The notes beneath the pieces are model-generated. The model made no database searches and was not told the origin of the DNA. It worked only from the letters and a program-made list of their open reading frames with translations. Positions 51,900 to 60,752 of a stretch of DNA of 64,000 bases are shown here, piece after piece. How positions within the stretch are numbered: the first letter of the stretch is position 1; each line of letters starts with the position of its first letter. A program made the position numbers and the translations under genes. Location of the stretch: positions 1,820,001-1,884,000 of the forward strand of contig NZ_CP011393.1 in the NCBI RefSeq assembly GCF_001644665.1, written 5' to 3'. The stretch comes from Fervidobacterium pennivorans (lineage in GTDB: Bacteria; Thermotogota; Thermotogae; Thermotogales; Fervidobacteriaceae).

Positions 51900-52958
51900 G
51901 ATAGTGTTAACTTGTAGTGATGAAAGAGTGTAAGTGTGAAAGAATGAGATTGATATTACCATTGTGCGTTTTCCAAAGATTCTTCACTACACAAAATACT
52001 TGAATATATTTCGCTAAATTCTTCGTATTCTTCAGCCCTCGCTTGAGTCGGAAAAAGTCTTTCAACAATGAAAACTTAGATTCACATTGATTGTTTTTAC
52101 CGAGCGGTACCACTACGTGATTGATATTTCTGAACAACAGCTTTACTGCACTTTCATATGCACCAAGTCCATCAGTAATAAGTTCAATGTTTCTAGGTTT
52201 TGAATTACCAAAGAACTTCTCGAGCAATACTTTGACTTGTCCCATATCACGATACTTTGAGACATGCCAACAAAGAATTAAGTTAGTTTCGTGATCAACT
52301 AATAGCCAAACATAGTACTTTTGTTCTTTGAACACAAGAACAGTTTCATCAGCATGAACTGAGAAAACATTTTCGATGGTAAATGTTGGAAAAAGTACAG
52401 AGAATAAAGTACACAATTTAATAACCCATTTATATATGGTGACATGAGATACTTTGATATTAAGAGAATGAGCAAGAGAGCGATAAGACATATTGTGTTT
52501 CATATACAAAACGAAAGCTTTTAAGATGAAAAATAGAGGAAAACGGAAATATTTAAATTTCTCAGGAATAAGGGTGACTGGTTCGGGGAGGTTAAAAGGT
52601 ACTCTATCTTTGGTACGACAAGCTCTACAACGGAAGACAACGAAAGAGCGACGGACTTTGTAAATTTGCATAGATTTACCACAAGAAGTGCATTTGGGAT
52701 AAGGGAAAGGGAAGTTTTTGCGTTTGTGAGAATGGGAAAGTTTGAAAGAATGATGGCAGAGTTTGCAAAGGAATTGTTGGTTACCGTATTTGTCATGACC
52801 GTTTTTGTATAAGCTGGTGGAACCGCATTTTGGACAAGAGAGCGTTGAGTTGTTCATATCGGGATACCTCCTTTGTCGAGAGTTGGTTGGGGGGTGTCCC
52901 CTCTTTATAAGGATAATGCGGTTTTTGGAAAGTTTCAATACTTTTAGTTAACATTATC
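51900..52958 (-). mobile_element. Insertion sequence of about 1.06 kb (IS6-like)
   Basis: Imperfect terminal inverted repeats: GATAGTGTTAAC from 51900 against the complement of GTTAACATTATC ending at 52958 (one mismatch in the first 12). One transposase gene fills the element. The 8-base flanks share only AAATA in register, so no clean target duplication is seen. It lies between the broken TPR gene and the Rieske gene, transcribed against them. Confidence 0.82.
51907..52857 (-). CDS. DDE transposase with N-terminal zinc ribbons (IS6-like)
   Basis: 316 residues from ATG 52857, with AGGAGG 9-10 bases upstream. Two Cys4 zinc ribbons (CPKCG ... CKLC and CTSCG ... CRAC) precede a helix-turn-helix-like part (YRSLAHSLNIKVSHVTIYKWV). 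The RNase-H-like catalytic domain has Asp170 (VHADETVL), Asp229 (ITDGLGAY) and Glu259 (NNQCESKFSLLKDF). The frame is intact, so the element may still be mobile. The stop codon lies inside the left inverted repeat. Confidence 0.88.
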   Translation of the reverse strand: MNNSTLSCPKCGSTSLYKNGHDKYGNQQFLCKLCHHSFKLSHSHKRKNFPFPYPKCTSCGKSMQIYKVRRSFVVFRCRACRTKDRVPFNLPEPVTLIPEKFKYFRFPLFFILKAFVLYMKHNMSYRSLAHSLNIKVSHVTIYKWVIKLCTLFSVLFPTFTIENVFSVHADETVLVFKEQKYYVWLLVDHETNLILCWHVSKYRDMGQVKVLLEKFFGNSKPRNIELITDGLGAYESAVKLLFRNINHVVVPLGKNNQCESKFSLLKDFFRLKRGLKNTKNLAKYIQVFCVVKNLWKTHNGNINLILSHLHSFITTS

Positions 52959-52981
52959 AAAATAGCAGGAGGGGAGCAGTT

Positions 52982-53965
52982 ATGATAAAAAACCAGTGGT
53001 ATGTTGTTATGTCTTCAAAAGAATTAAAAAAGGGACAGCTCATTGGAGTTACTCGGTTTGGTGAAAAACTTGCGATATGGCGTGATAAAGATGGTAAGGT
53101 CCATTGTATCTCTGATATCTGTTGTCACCGTGGAGCTTCTATATCCCATGGAAAGCTTCTCAACAACGGCGAAAGGGTTATGTGCCCATTCCATGGCTTT
53201 GAATATGATTCAACAGGTAGAGTTAAAACAATACCATCTAATGGAAGAACTGCACCTGTTCCCGAGAATTTTATTGTAAAATCATATCCGACGTATGAAT
53301 TAGCAGATTTCATATGGATATGGTATGGCGATAAAGAACCAACTCATAATCCGTCCTATTTTGATGATATTGATGACTCCTTGGCTTACACAGAATTTAG
53401 TGAAGTATGGAACGTCCACTATAGTAGGGCTATTGAAAATCAGCTCGACCCAATACATGTCCCATTTGTGCACTATAATACAATAGGAAGAGGTAACAGA
53501 ACAGTAGCTGATGGTCCAGTAGTAAGATGGATAAATGACACTATGTTTTATTTCTACGTATTTAATAGAGTTGAAGATGGAATACCTGCAAGAAAACCTG
53601 AAGAAATGAAAATTTCTGAAATGAGTAGTGTATACCTCGAGTTCAAATTTCCAAATATCTGGCAAAATCACATCGACGAAAAGCTTAGAGTAACTGCTGC
53701 ATTTGTTCCAGTGGACGAAGAACATACGAGGATATATATAAGGTTCTACGTTGGATTCACAGGAATAAGGTTTATTGATAAATTGATCTCCACTCTTGGA
53801 ACACCTTTCAATAAAAAGGTTCTCCACCAAGACAGAGCTGTTGTTGAAACTCAGATACCTAAAAAGTCTGAACTTAGAATGTCCGAAAACCTTATAACCG
53901 GGGATCTTCCAATACTTGAATATCGCAAAAAACGCGAACAGTTAAAGAGTGAAATTACAAAATAG
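52982..53965 (+). CDS. Rieske non-heme iron oxygenase, alpha-subunit type
   Basis: 327 residues, SD AGGAGGGG. The Rieske [2Fe-2S] domain has Cys47-x-His49 (CCHRGASISHG) and Cys68-x2-His71 (CPFHGFEYDSTG). The catalytic mononuclear iron site is visible as Asp156, His159 and His164 (ENQLDPIHVPFVH). Known members use O2 and electrons from a reductase to hydroxylate or demethylate aromatic, steroid or tetrapyrrole substrates. No reductase or separate ferredoxin is adjacent. It begins 23 bases after the IS and leads a run of four coupled genes. Confidence 0.92.
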   Translation: MIKNQWYVVMSSKELKKGQLIGVTRFGEKLAIWRDKDGKVHCISDICCHRGASISHGKLLNNGERVMCPFHGFEYDSTGRVKTIPSNGRTAPVPENFIVKSYPTYELADFIWIWYGDKEPTHNPSYFDDIDDSLAYTEFSEVWNVHYSRAIENQLDPIHVPFVHYNTIGRGNRTVADGPVVRWINDTMFYFYVFNRVEDGIPARKPEEMKISEMSSVYLEFKFPNIWQNHIDEKLRVTAAFVPVDEEHTRIYIRFYVGFTGIRFIDKLISTLGTPFNKKVLHQDRAVVETQIPKKSELRMSENLITGDLPILEYRKKREQLKSEITK

Positions 53966-53975
53966 GAGTGGTTTT

Positions 53976-54449
53976 ATGGAAAACACACCTTCAAATATCC
54001 AAGGTGCTATAGAATACTCAATAACATCTTTAGAACAGTTGCTCCAACTTTGGACAAAAACTTATAATCATGAGGGTAGACCGGATTGGTCTCATCTAAT
54101 TCCTTACTACGACGAGAATATACACTTTAGAGATTCGGTACAAGAGATCCATGGGATTGAACAATTCAAAGCTATGGTTGAGCGTTTGACAAAACGCTCT
54201 CAAGAATTGCACATGAATATATTAAATGCAGTAATGGAAGGGAATGTCATTTTCGTTGAATGGGATATGATTATCAATTTCAGAAAAACAAAGACTTCCG
54301 TTGTTCATGGTGCAAGTCGGCTTATTTTAAATGAAAAGGGAAAAATAATCGACCAAAGGGACTATTACGATCTTTGGGGTGACATTTTTGATAATATACC
54401 AGGTTTTGGTAAATTATACCGCAAATTCATGAAGAGGGTGTTTGGATGA
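53976..54449 (+). CDS. NTF2/SnoaL-like protein
   Basis: 157 residues from ATG 53976, with AGGAGTGG upstream, 10 bases after the Rieske stop. The cone-shaped NTF2-like fold is suggested by LIPYYDENIHFRDSVQEIHGIEQFKAMVERL and by alternating strands ending HGASRLILNEKGKIIDQRDYYDLW. Such folds include SnoaL cyclases, limonene-epoxide hydrolase and ketosteroid isomerase, often with a catalytic Asp; DQRDYYD could supply it. It may isomerise or hydrate the Rieske product. It overlaps the SDR gene by 4 bases. Confidence 0.8.
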   Translation: MENTPSNIQGAIEYSITSLEQLLQLWTKTYNHEGRPDWSHLIPYYDENIHFRDSVQEIHGIEQFKAMVERLTKRSQELHMNILNAVMEGNVIFVEWDMIINFRKTKTSVVHGASRLILNEKGKIIDQRDYYDLWGDIFDNIPGFGKLYRKFMKRVFG

Positions 54450-55435
54450 AAGATTTCAAGGGTTGTTCTGTAAGAAGGTACTGGTTTCAATACAAGTGGT
54501 CAAATATCTTTGAGATGATACGGGACATGTCAGGTAAACCCAAGACATGTTCAGAGCGGTTTGACGGAAGACTGGTTGTTATAACAGGGGCAACATCCGG
54601 TATTGGATATGAGACAGCAAAAAAGTACGCTTCAAATGGTGCAAGGTTATTAACAATAAACCGAAACAAAGAAAAATCGGAAACCCTGTGCCGAGAAATA
54701 TCGCATCGTTACGGGACAGAGTGCAATTACATCCTTGCGGACTTGAGCAAACTGAAAGATGTTAAGAACGTTGTAGAGAAATTGAACTCTCTAAATTCGA
54801 GAATAGCTGTTCTTATTCATAACGCCGGTTTATATTTAAACAAGCGAACACTCACAGAAGATGGACTTGAAATGAATTTTGTTGTCCATTATCTTGCTCC
54901 ATTTATTATCAACTATTTCTTAATCGACAAACTTAAAAGAGATGGTTCCACGAGAATAATATTTGTAAGTTCAGAAGGATACAGATTCGCATCTTGGGGT
55001 ATTTGTTTGGATAACCTCCAGTGGGAGAAAAAGAAATACTCAGGTTTGAAAGCTTACGGTTCGGCAAAGCTTGCTCAGATATTGAGTATGCACATATTCG
55101 CCGAGATTTTCTCTTCCGAAAACATGAACGTGACAATAAATGCTATGCATCCAGGTTTTGTGAAAACAAATACCGGTCAAGACAATGGACCCGTGTACAA
55201 ATTCTTCAAGAAGAACTTCTTAGATAAACTGTCCCGAGATCCGGTCGAGTCAGCAGAAGCGCTTTATTATCTTGGTGTTTCAAAAGACGTTGAAAGTATA
55301 ACTGATAAATTTTTTCATTATACTACAATTGAAGAACTCGCACCTCCAGCAAAAGATATGGAATTAGCAAAAATGTTGTGGGAGAAAACTTTGAGAATAA
55401 TTAGCGAGAAGTATCTAAACTTGGAGGTGAAATAG
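54446..55435 (+). CDS. Short-chain dehydrogenase/reductase
   Basis: 329 residues. After a 40-residue N-terminal extension comes TGATSGIG (47-54) for NAD(P) binding, NAG (126-128), a catalytic Ser in VSSEG, and Tyr204-x3-Lys208 (YGSAK). The C-terminal part resembles the retinol-dehydrogenase/protochlorophyllide-reductase-like group (NFVVHYLAPFIINYFL; MHPGFVKTNT). It would interconvert a hydroxyl and a carbonyl group on a hydrophobic substrate. Overlaps the NTF2-like gene (ATGA) and abuts the FAD gene. Confidence 0.9.
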   Translation: MKDFKGCSVRRYWFQYKWSNIFEMIRDMSGKPKTCSERFDGRLVVITGATSGIGYETAKKYASNGARLLTINRNKEKSETLCREISHRYGTECNYILADLSKLKDVKNVVEKLNSLNSRIAVLIHNAGLYLNKRTLTEDGLEMNFVVHYLAPFIINYFLIDKLKRDGSTRIIFVSSEGYRFASWGICLDNLQWEKKKYSGLKAYGSAKLAQILSMHIFAEIFSSENMNVTINAMHPGFVKTNTGQDNGPVYKFFKKNFLDKLSRDPVESAEALYYLGVSKDVESITDKFFHYTTIEELAPPAKDMELAKMLWEKTLRIISEKYLNLEVK

Positions 55436-57031
55436 GTGAAGGGTAAAAAGAGAATAGTAATAGTAGGTGGTGGTATCGCTGGTCTCACTGCAGCAGTATA
55501 CCTTGCAAGAAGAGGGCACAAAGTGAAACTATTTGAAAAATACGAAAAATGCGGTGGACTTGTTAATACCTTTGAATACGAAGGTTTTAAACTCGAAGGT
55601 GGAGCCAGGGCACTTGTTAATGCAGGTGTTATAAAGCCCATGATAGAAGACCTTAAACTGGACATCGATATTCTACCAAACCCCGTGTCAGTTGGAGTAG
55701 AAGCCAAGATACTGAGAGTTCGTGGAGAAGAAAGCCTTAACGATTATGCTCGTCTTCTGAAAGAGCTTTATCCGGAATCGGAACATGATGTAGATAATTT
55801 GATAAAGGTTGAGAAAGAAATACTCGAATACATGAAAATTCTCTATGGTGTTGATAATCCGCTATTCTCGTTTAACAAGATAAAGGAAGAAGGTAAACTT
55901 GCCGAGATGTTACCAAGATATTTTCTTTGGTTCTTTAAATTCTTGAAAACCGTCAAGAAAATTAACGAACTTAAGGAACCGATAGAAGTCTATATATCGA
56001 AAATTGTCAAAAACCGTTCTCTGAGGGATATAGTAATACAACACTTCTTCCGCGGTACACCTTCATTCTTTGCTTTAAGTTATTTCTACCTCTATGCTGA
56101 CTACATATATCCAAAAGGTGGCGTAGGTGTTTTACCACAAAAGCTTACTGAAAAAATTACTGAACTTGGCGGAGAAGTATATACAAATACTTCTATCGTC
56201 AAAATCATTCCTTCCAAAAACACGGTGATTGATGAAAAAGGGAATTCCTATGAATACGATGCGATGATTTGGGCAACTGACTTGAAAACATTCTACAAAA
56301 TTCTTGACACGGAAGGACTTTTTGGCACCACATTGAATAAAATTGAAAACGAAAAGAAGAAAGTGTTGTCATCTAAAGGTGCAGAGTCTGTTCTGACAAT
56401 CTTCTTCGGTGTTGACGAACCACCCGAGACATTCGAAAAGATATCCACAGGACATCTCTTCTACACGCCATCGAAAGAGGGCCTTGGAGAAATTAATAGG
56501 TCTTGGCTAAGGAAAATAACAGAAAATTATGAAAACACAAGCAAAGAAGAAATACTTAAGTGGCTTGAAGATTTTATAAAGTACAATACATACGAAATCT
56601 CAATACCGGCTTTAAGAGACAAATCAATGGCTCCGAATGGGAAAACAGGATTGATTGTTAGCGTCTTATTCGACTACGAAATTGTGAAAAAGATACACGA
56701 AGATGGATGGTACGATGAATTCAAATCTCACGCAGAAAATTTAATGATTAAAAATCTAAAAGAAGCTATTTATCCTTTCTTAGAGGAAAAAATTATCTTC
56801 AAGTTCACATCAACACCACTAACGCTCGAAAGGATGTACAATACATCAGAAGGTTCAATTGTTGGCTGGTCTTTTGAAGAACAAATTCCTGTACCATCAG
56901 GAATGTTCAGTTTGAAGGGCGCTATAAAAACTCCGATAGGCAACATCTACAAAGCAGGAAAATGGGCATACGCCCCTGCTGGTGTACCAACTGCTATCAT
57001 CACTGGGAAACTCGCGGCAGATATGATTTAA
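55436..57031 (+). CDS. CrtI/CrtISO-like FAD-dependent oxidoreductase
   Basis: 531 residues from GTG 55436 (SD GGAGGTGA, overlapping the end of the SDR gene). VIVGGGIAGLTAAVYLARRGHKV is the FAD/ADP-binding fold. KCGGLVNTFEYEGFKLEGGARAL and YPKGGVGVLPQKLTEKI are typical of phytoene desaturases, carotenoid isomerase and retinol saturase, and the C-terminal GKWAYAPAGVPTAIITGKLAA closes the FAD domain. It probably desaturates, saturates or isomerises a polyene or polyprenyl chain. No phytoene synthase gene is in the window. Confidence 0.88.
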   Translation: MKGKKRIVIVGGGIAGLTAAVYLARRGHKVKLFEKYEKCGGLVNTFEYEGFKLEGGARALVNAGVIKPMIEDLKLDIDILPNPVSVGVEAKILRVRGEESLNDYARLLKELYPESEHDVDNLIKVEKEILEYMKILYGVDNPLFSFNKIKEEGKLAEMLPRYFLWFFKFLKTVKKINELKEPIEVYISKIVKNRSLRDIVIQHFFRGTPSFFALSYFYLYADYIYPKGGVGVLPQKLTEKITELGGEVYTNTSIVKIIPSKNTVIDEKGNSYEYDAMIWATDLKTFYKILDTEGLFGTTLNKIENEKKKVLSSKGAESVLTIFFGVDEPPETFEKISTGHLFYTPSKEGLGEINRSWLRKITENYENTSKEEILKWLEDFIKYNTYEISIPALRDKSMAPNGKTGLIVSVLFDYEIVKKIHEDGWYDEFKSHAENLMIKNLKEAIYPFLEEKIIFKFTSTPLTLERMYNTSEGSIVGWSFEEQIPVPSGMFSLKGAIKTPIGNIYKAGKWAYAPAGVPTAIITGKLAADMI

Positions 57032-57067
57032 TATATCAGTTTTTAAATTAAATAGGAGGTGACAGAG

Positions 57068-57895
57068 ATGGTCGACATTTTCACGATTATTTTTCAGATT
57101 TTCTGGATGGTTTTGATTTTCTCGTCATTTGCACCACTTTTCAAAAACTTCTCACTGCATTCAGCACGAGATGCCATAATAAGGCAGATTGAACAAAAAA
57201 GAAAGAGTAGGGTCATAACATTGATTCACAGGCAAGAGTTGTTTAGCTTTTTCGGATTTGGTATAAGAAAGTTCATAGATATTGAAGATTCTGAAGAAGT
57301 ACTCAGAGCCATCAAAATGACACCAGATGATATGCCAATAGACTTCATTATTCACACACCCGGTGGTCTGGTCTTGGCAGCAGAGCAGATAGCCAACGCT
57401 CTTAGGAAGCACAAAGGCAAAGTAACTGTTTTTGTCCCGCACTATGCAATGTCCGGTGGCACATTGATTGCTCTTGCTGCTGATGAAATAGTAATGGATG
57501 ATAATGCTGTGTTGGGACCTGTTGACCCGCAACTTGGACAATATCCCGCGGCTTCAATTCTTTCGGTTGTAGAAAAAAAGAACATCAACGATATAGACGA
57601 CCAGACACTGATTCTGGCAGATATCGCCCAAAAGGCAATGAAGCAGATGAAAGAATACGTAACGGAACTTCTAAAAGAAAAGTATCCAGACAAAGCTGAA
57701 AAAATTGCAGAAGACCTGGTTAGTGGAAAATGGACCCATGACTATCCTATCACCGTGGAAAAAGCGCGTGAGCTTGGTATTAAGATATCAACAGACATGC
57801 CAAAAGAAATCTATGCATTGATGAGTCTTTACAAAAATCCTAGCTCCGGTAGACCATCTGTTAACTACGTGCCAATTAATTACAAAGAAGACTAA
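57068..57895 (+). CDS. SDH-family Clp-fold serine protease (DUF114-like)
   Basis: 275 residues from ATG 57068, with AGGAGGTGA upstream. One N-terminal membrane helix (about 2-22) is followed by a ClpP/crotonase-fold domain: FIIHTPGGLVLAAEQIANAL, VFVPHYAMSGGTLIALAAD with the nucleophile Ser in MSGGT, DDNAVLGPVDPQLGQYPA with the Asp, and WTHDYPI with the His, the Ser-Asp-His order that names the family. It may be a membrane protease similar to SppA. It lies 36 bases after the FAD gene and ends the operon at a terminator. Confidence 0.9.
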   Translation: MVDIFTIIFQIFWMVLIFSSFAPLFKNFSLHSARDAIIRQIEQKRKSRVITLIHRQELFSFFGFGIRKFIDIEDSEEVLRAIKMTPDDMPIDFIIHTPGGLVLAAEQIANALRKHKGKVTVFVPHYAMSGGTLIALAADEIVMDDNAVLGPVDPQLGQYPAASILSVVEKKNINDIDDQTLILADIAQKAMKQMKEYVTELLKEKYPDKAEKIAEDLVSGKWTHDYPITVEKARELGIKISTDMPKEIYALMSLYKNPSSGRPSVNYVPINYKED

Positions 57896-57901
57896 AAATG
57901 A

Positions 57902-57925
57902 AAAGCGGCTCGAAAGAGCCGCTTT
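57902..57925 (+). terminator. Terminator ending the Rieske/FAD operon
   Basis: A perfect 10-bp stem AAAGCGGCTC/GAGCCGCTTT with loop GAAA. The same hairpin in inverted orientation ends the ribosomal operon at 60701-60724. Confidence 0.88.
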
Positions 57926-57955
57926 ATTGATTCAAAAGAATAAAAGAGTTTAGGA

Positions 57956-60583
57956 TTAATACCCTTCAGTCTGTAGGCTTAGAGAGAACAAAGATAAAGG
58001 AAAACCATGTGGTGATGAATTGAGACCTAAGTAAAACAAAAATTCCTGACTTTCCCCTGCAGGTTTAGTTAATTCTGAAAATGGCGCAAATACACCAACA
58101 GAAGGACAAAGTTTCAATCCTTGTGTGTACATTTCCACAAAGAAGTGAGTGTATATACCATGTTGGAGTATAGTCTCGGCCAATGGATTGGTAACACCAA
58201 GCGTAATCCCGCTATTTCTAAGGTAAATGGCATTTCCAAAAAGAAACGCATTATCCGTGAAGAGTGTGGAGGCTATTGACATATCATAAATAGCCTTCTC
58301 TGGCTGGTTTAGGTTGAGCGTAACTTTACCTTCAAATGTTGTAGATTTTGTAAGTGCGACATCCACTAATCCTGCGATAAAGAAATTAGATTTAATCTTC
58401 TCGGAATTGAAAAGGTCCTCAAGCTTGTCATTACTTAACAATCCAAAAACCTGAACATTATATGGCATTCCAAATGCATAAGATGAAAGTAAAAGTCCAA
58501 ATCCAATGTTATTCAGATAAACTGCTGGGGAAGTTGTAGTGAACAAACTGAAAACAGAATCGAGTAAACCTATGTTCCTGGTCTTGAAACTAAACGTCAG
58601 ATAACTGTACACATCTGTTATTGGACTCAACGAGAATCCGCCAAGCCTAAGCATACCAGTAAGATTGTAATCGTTAGTTGGATAGTAGTAGCTTACAAAT
58701 AGCTGGTAATTATCCTTCATCGTAAGCCAGCCCACATACTGAGAATAGGTCATATCAAACGAAGTATCCGTTAGTATAAAATCAAATACCGGTGTTAAGA
58801 CCAAAAACGTGTCATTTTCAATATTACCAAATGTGAATATAATATAACCCCTGCGAATATCGTTTTCTATATCGTATTCGTAAATAGGTATCCAGGTGAG
58901 TGGTTCTGTCATTTTCTGAATCCTAAACGCAATTTCAGAACCATACTGAAATTTTTTGTCTTGGAACTTGAACTCTGGTTTGTATCTGACCAAATCTGCT
59001 TCTTGTTTCTGTGCCTTTATTCTATAGACTCCAGTTCCTGTGTTTACCGAATACGGAATGTAGCTTACGTAATATAATTCGTCTTTGTCAACCACAAAAT
59101 CGTACACAAGCAGATTTTCACCCAGTTTGTAAAGCTTTCCCTCGGTTAAATCGTAGTAGTAAGGATTGACATATTTTCCATCTACTCTTGTAAAGAGTAA
59201 TCCATTTCCCCAAAATCTCAAATAGGGACCTTTCATAGCATCGTCTTCTAATACAACTGTGTTTTTAGTAGCCAAGTCGTACACAATTATCTGATAATCA
59301 GAAGTAAGCATTGCTAACTTGCCATTATTTACATCCATGTAAGTAACGTATTTATCTATCAACAGTTCCAAATTTTCCCCGGAAATTGTTGTTTTCATTT
59401 TCTTAGCATCGTATCGTGCAATATACACATTCCCATCGTCCACGTCAAATGCAGAAATATTCCCCTTGGCTATCAGCTTATTTGAAGTAAAATCCCAAAT
59501 TTGGTTTTCGTATTTTCCAAAATTTTCACCTTTTGTAAGAACATAAGTTTTGTCTTTATCGTATTTAATATCTAACGCAATTACTGTTTTACTTCCTTGT
59601 TCTTTGCCATCTTTACTTAAGAAAACAAGCCTTGGGTTGACACTACCAACATAAGATGTCGCTGGACCAACTTCTACAAAATACACGGCTAACTTCTCGT
59701 CCAAAAGGTCCAACTTATATATCTTTGTGTTTGGCACTTTATATATCAGGTCCCCTTCCGAGTAATTCAGCTTCATCAACGACCTTATCCAATCCGTGTA
59801 AAGCTCATCAAATGGTTTACCAAAGACCTTTTCAAAACTATCTTTGTACTTTAGCCCTATTTCAATATCTGGAAGAATTGTGGAGGTTAACGCTATATAT
59901 TTCTTCATCTTTTCAAGCCCGTAAGTGTCAACCAAGTATTTATAGAAACCTGCTGTGAAGTTATAGTAAAGCTGTCCACCTCTAAAGTCATCAGGCGGCA
60001 TGATTTCCTTGTAGGTGAAAGAAGGAAAACTTTGTATGGCATAGTAATATAACCCATCGGAAACGTAAGGGTTGTTCAACCTACCAGAATTCTTAGAAAA
60101 CGAACTTTCAGCAAATACCGTCGTCCCCTCTCCAAACGGTCCATTCATCTGTGGCAAATACGGAAATCCCATAATAATACTTACAAGCTTTGTAAACCAA
60201 TCCTGATATGTGAGATGAACCATATGTGTGAACTCGTGAATAATCAAATATGTATACCAATCTTCAAGCGGAAGCTCAAAGCTTATCCAGCTTTCTGGAG
60301 GCCATGTGTACAAAGTTATCGTTTTGTGGAGTAAAGGATTTGTAAAACCATTACTAACTGTTCCCTTGTCTTGTAGAATTATCGTAATCCTTCCTGGGTC
60401 ATTCCCTATCAAATCAATCACTTGTTGTCGAACGTTTTCAAATATCTTACCTACAAGTTTTGCAGTCTCTTCGTATCCTTCTGGATAAACTATATCGGCG
60501 TGTTCAAAGTGGAGAACTCCAGACAAAGCAAGGGCAGAAATAAATGTTAACAAAAATGTCAAAACCAAAAAGCTCTTCTTCAC
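57956..60583 (-). CDS. Secreted gluzincin-type metalloprotease with propeller-like and barrel-like C-terminal regions
   Basis: 875 residues from GTG 60583, chosen because GGGGGTGA lies 5 bases upstream. A signal peptide (1-21) is followed by a metallopeptidase domain with His116-Glu117-x2-His120 (LIIHEFTHMVHLTY). Downstream GEGTTVFAES offers Glu152 or Glu159 as third zinc ligand, the gluzincin layout. Residues about 280-560 are repetitive beta strands resembling a propeller. The last about 300 residues alternate polar and aromatic residues (for example YQLFVSYYYPT) and end in Tyr, as in outer-membrane beta barrels. The combination suggests a protease displayed at the outer toga membrane. Flanked by two copies of one terminator hairpin. 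Confidence 0.75.
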   Translation of the reverse strand: MKKSFLVLTFLLTFISALALSGVLHFEHADIVYPEGYEETAKLVGKIFENVRQQVIDLIGNDPGRITIILQDKGTVSNGFTNPLLHKTITLYTWPPESWISFELPLEDWYTYLIIHEFTHMVHLTYQDWFTKLVSIIMGFPYLPQMNGPFGEGTTVFAESSFSKNSGRLNNPYVSDGLYYYAIQSFPSFTYKEIMPPDDFRGGQLYYNFTAGFYKYLVDTYGLEKMKKYIALTSTILPDIEIGLKYKDSFEKVFGKPFDELYTDWIRSLMKLNYSEGDLIYKVPNTKIYKLDLLDEKLAVYFVEVGPATSYVGSVNPRLVFLSKDGKEQGSKTVIALDIKYDKDKTYVLTKGENFGKYENQIWDFTSNKLIAKGNISAFDVDDGNVYIARYDAKKMKTTISGENLELLIDKYVTYMDVNNGKLAMLTSDYQIIVYDLATKNTVVLEDDAMKGPYLRFWGNGLLFTRVDGKYVNPYYYDLTEGKLYKLGENLLVYDFVVDKDELYYVSYIPYSVNTGTGVYRIKAQKQEADLVRYKPEFKFQDKKFQYGSEIAFRIQKMTEPLTWIPIYEYDIENDIRRGYIIFTFGNIENDTFLVLTPVFDFILTDTSFDMTYSQYVGWLTMKDNYQLFVSYYYPTNDYNLTGMLRLGGFSLSPITDVYSYLTFSFKTRNIGLLDSVFSLFTTTSPAVYLNNIGFGLLLSSYAFGMPYNVQVFGLLSNDKLEDLFNSEKIKSNFFIAGLVDVALTKSTTFEGKVTLNLNQPEKAIYDMSIASTLFTDNAFLFGNAIYLRNSGITLGVTNPLAETILQHGIYTHFFVEMYTQGLKLCPSVGVFAPFSELTKPAGESQEFLFYLGLNSSPHGFPLSLFSLSLQTEGY

Positions 60584-60700
60584 GAGTTTCACCCCCAATA
60601 TAGATGCAAACCATATTTTTCTCCACAAACAATTTTATCACATCATTATCTCTTTTGAATCTGAACTAGGTGAACAAATGATATATTAAAAACAACAAAA

Positions 60701-60724
60701 AAAGCGGCTCTTTCGAGCCGCTTT
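60701..60724 (-). terminator. Terminator after rplA
   Basis: AAAGCGGCTC/GAGCCGCTTT stem with loop TTTC on plus (GAAA on minus), identical in sequence to the 57902-57925 hairpin read on the other strand. The minus strand continues with TTTTTTTGTTG, giving strong termination 29 bases after the rplA stop. Confidence 0.9.
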
Positions 60725-60752
60725 TATTCACTTTGTTCACTATTTCTTACTC

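Noticed and set aside
51892-52966. Possible 8-bp target-site duplication around the IS element
   Set aside because: The flanks share only AAATA in register; the other three of eight positions differ, so no duplication is claimed.
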